64,000 bases of DNA, from contig NC_133903.1 of the NCBI RefSeq assembly GCF_964199755.1, positions 5,659,001 to 5,723,000 on the forward strand, in the 5' to 3' direction. The stretch's first letter is position 1; every line of letters begins with the position of its first letter. The translations under genes and the position numbers were made by a program. This DNA is from Larus michahellis (Eukaryota; Chordata; Aves; Charadriiformes; Laridae). This document shows positions 47,201 to 59,200 of the stretch, piece after piece. The notes under the pieces are model-generated. The model had not been told where the DNA came from and searched no databases. It was given only the letters and a program-made list of their open reading frames with translations.

Positions 47201-50200
47201 TGGGTTGCTGTGCCCTGGGCTGGCTCCCTGTGCCCTCCCGGTCCCTGTCCCTGTCCCCACGGCCAGTCCCACCCGCGCTCAGCCCCACTGATCTCCACAG
47301 GAGGGGGTGCCTGATTTCACCCCAGGGTGCAGCAGCTCCAGCCCTCACTCACGACCCTGGTGTGGGCAACTCTCCCTGCCCACAGATCCCAGTGGGAGGC
47401 ACCTGGGGGCTGGTACTGACCCCCCCGTGTGCTGGGAGAGCACTGGGGCAGTGGTGGGCACTGGTGGCGGGTGGCGCAGCCCCTCCGCGCCAAGGTTGCC
47501 AACCGGGTGCCTGCGCTTGCCCCTGCAGCGGCTTGATCTGCGGTGCCATAACCTCGCAGTACCTGCTGGAGAAGTCCCGTGTGGTCTTCCAGGTGGGTGG
47601 GGGTCCCGCGCTCTGCTTCCCCATGCTGTCCCCCCCGGTCCCCCTACCCCAGCTTGGTCCTCTGCTTCCCAGGCCAAGAGCGAGCGCAACTACCACATCT
47701 TCTACGAGATGCTGGCCGGGCTGCCCACCCAGCAGCGGCAGCGGTACTGCCTGCAGGGCGCCGAGACCTACTACTACCTGAACCAGGTAGTGTGTCCCCT
47801 GCCCGACGCCCCCCGCCACTGCCCGCTTTTTGGGGGCCTGGCCAAGCTCGGGGTGCCGGTGGGTTCCTGAGTCCTCCTGGATTCAGCGTGTGGAAGGGGA
47901 GGGTGCTCAGGGCAGGGTGTCACCCCCCACACCCTCCCTGGGATCCCCTGATGGCACTGAGGGGGCCATGCCAGGGTGGGAACTGCGAGATCCCCGGCAA
48001 GGATGACGCGGAGGATTTCCGTCGGCTGCTCAACACCATGGAGGTGCTGAGCTTCAGCATGGAGGAGCAGAACAGCATCTTCCGCATCCTCTCCTCCGTC
48101 CTCCACCTGGGCAATGTCTACTTTGAAAAATACGAGGTACCCCAAGGGGAGCCGAGCTGCGCTCCTTGGGCCTGATTCGGGATGCGGCGAAGAGGCTGGG
48201 GGGGGGTCACCGCATCCCACCACCTCGCCATGTCCCACAGACTGACTGCCAGGAGGTTGCCACGGTGGTGAGTGCCACGGAGATCCAGACGGTGGCTGAG
48301 CTGCTGCAGGTGTCCCCCGAGGGCCTGCAGAAAGCCATCACCTTCAAGGTGACGGTGAGTGCAAAGTGAGGGCACAGGCAGGGAGGGGGGGTCCCTGGTC
48401 CCTGGGGACCACAGCTGGTGTTGCTAAAGCTCCATCCCATGGTTGGTTTTGTGCACCCTAACCAGGAAACGCAGCGGGAGAAGATTTTTACCCCTCTGAC
48501 CGTTGAAAGTGCTGTGGATGCCAGGTAGGGGGAAGGGGGAACCGTGCTGTGTGGGGACGCAGGGGGTGTCTGGCCCCTGGGGACGGGGCGGGAGGTGAGA
48601 TGCCAGGCTGGGAAAGGGGACAGTCGTGTCCCCCAGAGCAGCTTAGGCTCTCTGGTGATTAAAACCGCAGCCTCGAGGGCTGCTCCATGCACGATGTGAG
48701 GTTGTGATGGGTGCTGGCGACAGTGGTGGGGGTGTGTGCCATGCCGTGGCACGCCATGACGGAGCTCCAGCGCTCTGCTCATCTGCCCCCTCCCCAGGGA
48801 TGCCATTGCCAAGACTCTCTACTCCCTGCTCTTCGGCTGGCTCACGGACCGCATCAACAAGCGGGTGTACCCGCGGCAGGAGGCCCTCTCCATCGCCATC
48901 CTGGACATCTATGGCTTCGAGGTGGGCAGGATCCATCCTGGCTCCATTTCTCCGGCCGCCAGCCCCGGGGTGCAGGGTTTCAGGTGCCACGGACCTTCCT
49001 TTTCGCAGGACCTCAACTTCAACAGCTTCGAGCAATTGTGCATCAACTACGCCAACGAGTACCTGCAGTTCTTCTTCAACAAGATCGTCTTCCAGGAGGA
49101 GCAGGTGGGCCGGCGAGCAGTGCCAGGTTCTGCCCCATGCCAAGCATCACCGTGGGGCTGGAGGCATTGGGGGCTGACCAAGTGCTGGCCCTGCAGGAGG
49201 AGTACCTCCGGGAGCAGATCGAGTGGAAGGAGATCCCCTTCAGCGACAACCAGCCCTGCATTGACCTCATCTCCCAGAAGCCCTACGGCATTCTCCGGAT
49301 CCTCGATGACCAGAGCTGCTTCCCCCAGGTAAGGGGCTGCGGAGTCAGCAAAGACGGCAGCACCGGGTGGTCACCGTGCCCAGGGTGACACCATGGCCCA
49401 GGGGTGCTTTACTCCTGGGCTGTCCTGGACAACCTGGGAGACCTCACAGATTTCTCCAGGCTGGACAAGCCCCAAGAGGTTCCAGATCGGTGCCACTGGA
49501 GCAACTTCTTCCTGAGGACTTGCTTTTGCAGGAATTACTGAAAAACCCCTCCCAGCTGCCCCATAAAAGAGAGAAGGGTGGTTGCACCCTCTCTGCTGAT
49601 GGGGAAACTGAGGCACAGAGCAGCAGATGCCCATGGCCGTGCAGCTACTTGGTGGCAGAGCTGAGAGCGGGGTCTGGCCAGTTGTCCAGGCATCCCCATC
49701 CCAATGACTACATCTTTGGGACTACTGAACAGCCCAAGCCATGTCTCACCCCTGCATCTGTCCCCAGGCCACCGACCACACGTTCCTCCAGAAGTGTCAC
49801 TACCACCACGGGATGAACCCACTGTACACCAAACCGAAGATGCCGCTGCCCGAGTTCACCATCAAGCACTACGCAGGGAAGGTGACCTACCAGGTGTGTG
49901 ACAGTGGGATGCCCAGCTGGGGTTTTAAGGAGGGTTAAAGAGGAAGTTTATGGGCTTGATCCCACACCAGGGTGTGAGGGGCAGCACAGGGGGTCCAGCT
50001 GGGGGTCCCCCATCCCAGCCTGGAGCTCACTCCTGTCCCGCCGTGCCACCAGGATCCTCACCATGAGGTTTTGCTCTTTGTCAGGTTCATAAGTTTTTGG
50101 ATAAAAACTACGATCAGGTCCGTCAGGACGTGCTGGACCTGTTCATCAGCAGTAGGACCAAGGTAGAGCCCTGCCTGGCCCTGGCTCTGTGGTGCTGGGG

Positions 50201-53200
50201 GGACACCAGGCATGGATAGCCCGTTCCATACACACCACTTTTCATGTCCCCAAGCCTGTGACCCCGTGGCAGGTGAAGCCTGGGGGGAACAGGAACAGAG
50301 GATTCCTCCAGCTCTGCCCTGTGCCCTCTTCCCACTGGGTTCTCTGCACTTTCACCCCTCAGGCATTGGCACAACTGGCCATGTGGGCTGCTCTTGCACT
50401 TCTCCATCCCCACCTGGGGAACCCAGATGCACGTAGGGGATGCGACTCGCTGAGGGCTGGGCAAAAAGGCAGTGGCCGGGCTGGGAAGAGGAGCCAGGAG
50501 AGCTGCATCATCCCAGCCATCTTCCTCCTCCCTAACCCTTCCCATCTCCTCAAGGTGGTGGCCAACCTCTTCTTCGGCCATGCCCAGGTGATGGCCCGGC
50601 AGAGGAGCCTAATCAGGAGGAGCAGCACCAGGACACGGCGGTACAAGGCCCCTACCGTGGCTGCCCAGTTCCAGCAGTCGCTCCTGGAGCTGGTGGAGAA
50701 GATGGAGAGGTCAGGGCAGGCAGGGTGGGCAGAGCAGGCAGGGCAGCCAGCCAGGCCGTGCTCTGGGCTGGTGGGAGAAGGGTCACAGCCAGACCGGAGC
50801 CCGGGGTGGCCAAGCTGGCTTTGTCCCCTGTCCCCCGTGGCCAACAGGATCTTTCCAATGCAGGTGCAACCCCTTCTTCGTGCGCTGCCTCAAACCCAAC
50901 AACAAGAAGGTGAGAGCCAGCCTGGGGCTTTCCTGCCCACGGTGATGCCGATGCTGCCTGACCTCGCCAGCACGGGGAGCGTGGTGGGAGCATGGTGGGC
51001 GGGGGTCTGCCTGCACGGCCACCGAGGCGTCTCCCCATCTCACCTCCAGGAGCCGGGACTCTTCGAGGCTGACGTGGTCAGCAGCCAGCTGCGGTACTCG
51101 GGGATCCTGGAGACCATCCGCATCCGCAAGGAGGGCTTCCCCATCCGCATCCCCTTCCTCGTCTTCATCGACAGGTGCCTGGGGGCTGCGGGTTGGGTAC
51201 CACCATCCCAGTGAGGGGAGACCACAAGGCTTGTGGGTGTTTTGGGGGGGCAGCATTTGGCCTGGGGGTCCCCAGCAGTGGGACCTGGGAGCCCCCCGCT
51301 GTGGTGCACAGCACCGGGAGAAGCTGCTTTCCCAGGCATGGTGCTCATCACCATGGGGATGGTCTGTGCCAGTGTCCCGATGCAGTCCCACATGGTGATG
51401 GTGTCGTGGACTTGCTCAGGTACCGCTGCCTCGTCGACATGTGGTCCAATGTCATTCCCAACGGGGCCAACTGCGTGGAGATGCTGAGGAACCTCTGCCC
51501 CGTCAGCCCCAGCATGTACTATGTTGGTGTCAGCAAGGTACCACCTCGAGCAAGGGGCTTGGCTCCAGTGATGCCCTGGGGGAGGACGGCCGAGGCGGGG
51601 GGGCTCACAGCATCATCCCCCCTCCCAGCTCTTCCTGAAGGAGCAGCTGTACCAGGCGCTGGAGAGCAAGCGAACCCGTGCCCATCACCTGGCCGCGCTC
51701 ACGCTCCAGCGCTATGCTCGCACCTTCTTCATCAAGAGGCGCTTCCGTTCCCTCCGCCGAAAGATCGTGCTTCTGCAGAGCCGGGCGCGGGGATACCTGG
51801 CCAGGTGGGGGTCCCGGGGGGGGTGGTGGTGGGTGAGTGCTGGTGGGTAGCAGAGGGTGACGGGTGCCCTCCCGCAGGCAGCGGTACCGGCGCATGCGGC
51901 ACACGCTCATCAAGTTCAGGTCGCTGGTGCACATCTACGTGAACCGCCGGCGGTATCTCAAGGTGAGGTGGGGGCTGGCACATCCCAGGGGGGGTCCCAG
52001 GCACCCGCTCCCACCCTGCCGCATGCTCAGTGGTGGGTCTGAAGAGGGGACAGTTGCGCCCCTAGACCTGGGGAATCCTGACCCCCCCCAGATCCCGTCC
52101 CCACCACCTCCTCTATGCCCTGTGGAGTGTGGGCAGTGCCTCTTTGGGGTGAAAGCCTGGTGATGCTGGGGGGGCAATGGCACCCCAGTGGGGTCTTGCT
52201 GCCTCTGGGTATCCCTCCATGCTGGCGGGGGCTCAGCACGGCTGCTCTGCTTGCAGAGGAAGGAGGATGCCCGCCGGCGGGCGGAGGAGGAGAGGGAGAG
52301 GATGAAGAAGGTAATGGGGTGCGGGCATGCAGCGCTGGGGGGAACGTGCATGTGTGACGCCCGTGTAACCCATGTTTCTGTGCCCTTGTCCCTGCCATGT
52401 GCTCGCCCGTCCCCATGCTGCTGGCCAGGGCACCCATGGGTGCTGGGGCAGGGAGCAGTGTGGCGAGTGGGTGCACCCCTGTGCTGCCCCAGCAGGAGCT
52501 GACGAGGAGGGAGGTGGTGGACGTCACCCACCTGGAGATCCCGGCCGAGCTGATGGGACTGCTGGAAGCTGCTGCAGGTGAGCGGGTCCCACACCACCGC
52601 TGGCAGCGTTCCCAGCCCCTAATCCCCATCCCTGTGGCCATGCTTGTAGCTTCCCACTGTGCCCTAGCCTCCCGGGAGGTGAACGCTGGCTGTGTGGTCC
52701 TGGTGCCACCACCGGCGCTGCAGCCTGACTCCAAGCTCACCCTCCCGCTCGACATCAACGACTACCCCATGGCCAAGTACGTGCGGGGCCACTTCCAGGT
52801 AAGGTGGGCGCCGCGGCCCGGTGGCGGGGAGCCTGCCCCAGCAGGCAGCCAGCTTTCGGGGAGTCCTCGGTGCCCCGGTCGTGGCTGAGCAGTTAGGTTC
52901 AGGGTCCCCACAGCGGCTCTGCCCGGCGGCTCCCCGCACTGTCCCACCGGGCTTTGCCCCGGCTTCGGCCCCATGGATGCCGCAGGGTGTGAGAGGGGCC
53001 GGATCCGGGGCGGCTGCGGTGCTGTGGAGAGCTGGCTGCCGCCTCCTTCCCTCCCCGTGGGTTCCTGTCGTCTCCAGAGGCCGGGGGGACCCCGCTGAGG
53101 TTATCGGAGAGAGACCCACCGAGCCCTCCTGGATGCCCGGCGCAGGGCGGATTCGGAAACGCTGGGGCGGGAGACCAGGTCGCTTTGCTCCCGGGACCCT

Positions 53201-56200
53201 GGCCTCATCCCCCATCGCTTTGCCCCCCTTCCTCCTCCTCGACCCCTATTTTTGCACTGTGTTTCCCAGTCCCCGGCATCCCAAACAACAGTGCTGGGGC
53301 CAGATCCTGCTCTCAGCCTCTCCAAGGTGCCGGCATCTCTGGTGCTACCAGCACAGCCTGAGCCCATCCCTGTCCGGCTGCCGGGAGGCTGCTGGCCCCA
53401 TCCTGTATCCCAGCCCCTTCGCAACCCCATGCCCCCCATCCAGCATCAACGCCATGCTCAGCGCCATGGGGCTGGACCCCCGTGGCCTGGGGCTGTCCCC
53501 AGGGCCCGGGTAGCCACAGGTGCGGGTGTCACCGCAGGAGCCAGCGTTCGGGATGCTGACAGCCCCGCTGGCCGCCCCCCTCACCCGGCTGGACGAGGAG
53601 CTGTGCCATGAGGCTCTCAGCCTCTTCCAGCTGGTAGGTGGGAAGACATGAAATCCATCATCGCAGTCCCCTGCCCACTCCCTGCCCAGGGACAGAGGGA
53701 GGACCTCACTGTCCCCATGGCAGATCCTGCGGTTCATGGGGGACCCGGGGCTGGGCGGCCCACAGGAGACCCTCTTCGGCAACTACATTGTGCAGAAGGG
53801 GCTGTCGGCACCGGGGCTGCGGGACGAGCTCCTGGCACAAGCCGCCAACCAGGTCTGGCGCAACACCAATGTCAACAACGAGGAGCGGGGCTGGCTGCTG
53901 CTGGCCACCTGCCTCAGTGCCTTCACCCCCTCCGCCGCCTTCGACAAGTACCTTCTCAAGTGAGCCGGGGCCGGGGCCGGGGACCAGGGCTGGTTGGGAC
54001 CCGCGGGGATAGCCTGGCACTCATGCCTGGGGACAATGCTGGGTCTCTCCAGAGGCTCTCCAGGCCAGCCTGGCACACGTGCCTCAGGATGCTGCCCAAG
54101 TCCCACCAGGTCCCTCCAGGATCCCTTGGGCCAGCCTGGCACATGTGCCCAGGGATGCTACCGAGGTCCCTCTGAGGATGCTCTGAGATCCCTCCATGGT
54201 CCTCGGAGCCAGCCTGGCACACATGGCCAGGGACTGTGCTCAGGTTCCTCCTGGATCCCTTGGACCAGCCTGGCACACATGCCATGGGGCACTGCCCAGA
54301 TCCCTCTAGGGATGCTCTGAAGTCCTTTCATGGTCCCCGGGGCCAGCCTGGCACAGGTGCCCAGGAATTACGCTGAGGTCTCTCCAGGATGCCTCTGGCC
54401 AGCCTGGCACACATGCCTGGGGATGCTGCCCAGGTCCCTCCTGCAGCATCCTCCCTTCCCCACAGGTTCGTCTCTGACTACGCCTTTGCCGGCTACAAGC
54501 CAGTGTGCCAGCGCAAGCTGATGCACGCCATGGCGCGGTCGCAGCTGGGTGCCGCGGCCGCCCGCGCCTTCCCACCCTCGCTGCTGGAGTGGACGGCGAA
54601 CCGGCAGCAAGCCAGCATGGCGCTCGACCTCCACTGCTTCAACGGTGCGGGGCAGCGCGGGGCCGGGGGCACGGCAGTGGGGAGGGCTGGTCCCAGTTTG
54701 ACCACCCTGCTACCGTCACGGGCAGGAGGTGACCGGCAGGACCTCCTCATCGCCCGTCCCTTCCCAGGCGACCAGTTCTCCTGCCCCATCCACTCCTGGA
54801 GCACGGGCGAGGACCTGGCAGGGGATGTCCTGAAGCACAGGTACCCACCAGTTTGGCACCCCCCCCACCCAGAGGGGCAAGCACGGGGCACAGCATCACC
54901 CTGGGGCCATTTTGGGTGACCCCAGGATCTGAGACCCAGGATGCCCAGCTCCTGGGTGTTCCCACAGAGCCGGGGCACCACTGGCAGCCCGTCCTCGTCC
55001 CCAGCATCCTGCTGTTGGCAGGGGCCTGGCGGAGGGCTGGCGTGGCTGGTCCGTGGCCATGAAGGCAGGTGCCCAGTGGGCCGAGCTGGCCGGCCATGAC
55101 TATGTCCTGGACCTCGTCTCCGACCTCGAGCTGCTCCAGGGCTTCCCCAAGCAGAAGTCCTGCTTCCTCGTCGCATGGGAGGGGGCTGAGAGCCGCGGCG
55201 GGGACAGCCGGGCGTAGGTACCCGGGCAGGGATGGGTCCCCCAGTGTGGGGCTGGTGGGGAAACAGCGCTGGCCTGAACGGGTGCTGGCAGAGGCGTGGG
55301 TTGGGGTGGGGGTCTGGCATCCAGCGGGTGCATGATGAGCACTCCCTCCCTCCCTACAGGGTGCTGGGACACGGCTTGGATTTGGATGAAGTGCCTCCTC
55401 CTCCAGCCGTGAAAGCCCCCACGCTGCCGTCCACGGAGGCGTATCCCTCACACGGTAGGGCATCATCTCCCCCAGCCCCCAGGGCTGTTGGTGGGGCCGT
55501 GCTGGTGGAGACCTGCCGTGCTGGTGCATCCCTGCTGCCGGCAGCTCATCCCTCCTCGTTCCCCAACAGACGGGGAATCTGGGGAGCCCCGGAGCCAGAA
55601 GGGTCTGGACCGGTACCTGGACAGCCTCTTCGACCCCGTGCTCTCCTACGGCAATGGGGTGAGAGGGGCGTCCCCCTGCCCCAGGCAGAGGGAGTCCAGC
55701 ATTTTGGGAGTGCGGGTGGCTTGGTCACCCTCCCCTCATGCTTGTCCCCCCAGGAGCTGGAGAAGCCGGCTGCTGTCTCGCAGAGGATGAAGGGAGGAGG
55801 TGGCACGGGAGGTGGGGACAGCGGCGGTGCCGAGCAGAGCGGACCCCCGGTGCCCACGGAGATGCGTCAGCCGAGGGGTGAGCGCCCCGAGCACTCCTGC
55901 GTCCCGACCCAGCTCCCTGCCTCAGTTTCCCCACCTGCTCCCTGGTCCCTGATGTGGGGGACATCCCTGCACCTGGCGCCCCCCAGTACAGGGCCGCAGG
56001 ATGCTGAACTCTCCTCCTTTGCCGTCACAGGCCCGGATCCAGCCCCGTCCCAACAGCGCCAGGCTGATGCCAACCAGCCTCCTGGGCCCCCGGTCAGTGG
56101 GGCAGGACCCGGGGGGGACCGGGGCTGGGGGTCGAACCCTGCCCAGCCTCTGTTGTGGGGCAGCTCTCCCAAGTGTCTCCCCAGGGATGGGGACAGCTGG

Positions 56201-59200
56201 GGGGTTGCCATATCCTCACTGCACGGTGTCCCTTGCAGGGCAGAGCCGTGGAGGGGACACCAGCCCGCGCCCCCCAGCCCCGGCCCTACTTGCAGAAATC
56301 AGGTGAGAGGTCCCTGTGCAATGGGGGGGTGATGGGGACTCGTGGTCCCAGGTGTGAGGGTGATGCCTGCCTCCCCCCTGAGACGCCTGTTTGGCCCCCC
56401 AGCACCCGTGGGCCAGCGGTGGCCAGGTGAGCTGGTGCGGCATTCCCGGCTCAACTCGGAGCACTTCCCACGACCTACGCACGACATCCGCAACATCATC
56501 CGGCAGTGCCAGCCGGCCCCGCGTGGCTCCCAGCCCCCCAGGTACCCACGCAGGCTTCTCCTGCCGGGGTGCAGGCAATGTCGGCATGCAGGCGATGCTG
56601 GGGGTGCAGGTCATGCTGGGGTGCAGTTGGTGCCAGGTCCAGGTGATGCTGGGATGCAAGCAATGCTGGGGGTGCAGGCGATGCTGGGATGGGGGTGATG
56701 CTGGGGGTGCAGCTCGTATTGGGGTGCAGGTGATGCTGGAGGTGCAGGTGATGCTGGGGTGCAGGTGACGCCAGGTCCAGGTGATGCTGGGGTGCAGGTG
56801 ATGCTGGGATGTGGATGATGCTGGAGGTGCAGGTGATGCTGGGGTGCAGTTGATGCCAGGTGCAGGTGATGCTGGGGGTGCTGGTGATGCTGGGGTGCAG
56901 TTGATGCCAGGTGCAGGTGATGCTGGGGGTGCTGGTGATGCTGGGGTGCAGCTGATGCCGGATGCAGGTGATGCTGGGGGTGCAGGTGATGCTGGGGATG
57001 CAGGCGATGCTGGGGTGCAGGCGGCACTGGGATGCAGGCGATGCGAGGTGCTGTCTCCGCAGCAAGCTCTTCGGGAAGAAGCTGGACCCCCACGAGGAAG
57101 CCATGCAGATCCTGAAGGAGCAGCTCTCGGCAGCCCGGGTGCCAGCGGCTGTGGTAGGGATGCGGCTGCCCCCGTGTCCCCCATACTGGACTGGGGGAAC
57201 CGCCGGCCCCAGCTGCAGCCTGCTCTCTGCCTTGCAGGGGCCCAAGGAGGTGGTGGCCACAGTGAAGCCAGTCGCCAGTGGCAGATACCCGCTGCGAGCG
57301 CCGACAGGGCGTCCGGCGGCCACCCGGCCCCCAGGTATCGCAGGGCAGAGCTGTGGCATTGGGCAGGGGGGGGCAGGGTGGAGTAGGGCACCTCATCCTC
57401 CCTGGTGGCACCAGGTGATGCCTGATGAGGCTGGGTCCTCATAGGATAACTCCTGTGCCTGGCTAAACCCTCCTCGCCCCACAGCTGGCCCCTGTGCCTC
57501 AGTTTCCCTGGGTGGAGAGGGGCTGTTGGTTGTCGTCCCCCCCCCGCCCCAGGGATGTGCAGGGCTTTCCATCCCTTTGCAGTCTGCGTCTCGCGGGAGC
57601 TCCCGTCCGAGGGGCAGCAGGTCCAGACCCAGCTGCACCGGAGCTGCAGCGAGGACTTCTACACCTACCACAACGTGCCCTGGAAAATATACATCCGCAA
57701 GGAGGTGCCGGGGTGGGGGGGGGGGGACGGGACAGGGACAGGCTGGTGTCAAGGTGCTGCGGGGATAAAGGGAGCTTTTCATCGAGCCCGAGGCCCTGCG
57801 GGGTGGGCGATGCCAGCGACGCTGTGCTGCTCTCCTTCCTGGCAGGTTTTCTACCCCAAGGACAGTATCAACAACCCGCTGCTGCTCGACCTCATCTTCC
57901 GGCAGGTGAGGCACCCAACTGGCACTGAAGCCCCCCCGGGGTCCGCTGGGAGCTGGGGTATCCCTTCACCTCGGCTGTCCCAAGCCGGGGGGGAGGGTGT
58001 ACAGGGCAGAGGGGGTGGGGGGCACACCGCTCCCCCTGCATGGCCCCGCTGCTCCTCACCCCCTTCCCCAGATCTTCAATGACACGCTCTCCGACACCTG
58101 CATCCGGATCAGCCAGGAGGAGCGGCTCCGCTTGAAATCCCTCTTCGGTAACCCTCGCCCGCACCCCCACGTCCCGCTGCTTCTGGGCTGGGGGGCCCCA
58201 GACCTGGGGGGGCCCCAACATGGGGGTCTCACACACAGCCATTCTGGTGCCTATCCTTGTCTCCTGGGCGTTTCCAAGCCACAGCTGTCTCTGCTTAAAG
58301 CTGGGGTAGTTTTGCCTCCAAACGCGACGAGTTCCCTGTGATTTAGTGCTCCACAAAGTGATGAGTTGTGTCCGGTCTCAGCCAGGATTGCTGCAGTAGG
58401 GAGTGCCCGGTGGGGGACACCTGTCTCTCCATCACAGCCCTGCCAGGCTGGGGAAGGGGATGAGAATCCCTTCTCTCCCCATGAATGCTGTGTCCGGATC
58501 TTCCCCGGGGACGGGGGACACTCACCAGCAGGTATTTCCCCCTGCAGCGGAAAACAAGCTGGACTCCTTCAGCCCCGTGGCCACTGAGAGTGTCAAGAGG
58601 GAGATCATCACCGCAGCCCGCGATGGCTGCGAAGTGTACTTCTCACGCCTCTTCCCAGCCACGGTGAGGGTCTGTCCGTGGGGTGGGTTGGTGTGGGGGG
58701 CACCGCAGCCCCCGGCTGAGGCAGCGTCCCGGGCCCCGCAGGGCAGCGTGGGGACAGGCGTGCAGATCCTGGCCGTGTCCCACACTGGCATCAAGCTGCT
58801 GCGGCTGGTGAAGGGCACCAACGTCCCCGGGGAACAGCTGCGGGTGCTGCGGACGTACAGGTAGGGGCGAAGAGCCGGGGTGGTCGGGGTGGGACGGGTG
58901 CTGTGGGTGCCGGGTGTTTCAGCCTCCCCTCGCCCTGCCCCAGCTACGCCGACGTGCTGTTCGTCACCACCCCGTCCAGGAACATGTTGGAGTTCAACCT
59001 GCGCAGCGAGAAGCTCATCCTTTTCTCCCCCAAAGCCCCTCAGGTCAAGGCCATGGTCGACGACTTCATCACAGAGCTCAGGAAGGTGGGGGGGGGGGTG
59101 CCCTGGGGCCAAGGGGACAGCTGAGGGCATGTCCTGGGGGCCAGACCCTGCCTGGGTGCCCGTGTTTGGGGGGCTGGGGTGGGCAGTGGAGGGCACCCTG

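Noticed and set aside
52821-53513. 230-codon frame in the large intron of the MYO15A MyTH4 region
   Set aside because: Lies between two exons that splice in frame and matches nothing in the conserved MyTH4 sequence; CpG-rich DNA explains its openness.
55915-55932. CTGCCTCAGTTTCCC-like strings here, near 5002–5015 and near 57492–57508
   Set aside because: They resemble the reverse complement of the MIR core but are too short, without flanking MIR sequence, to call.
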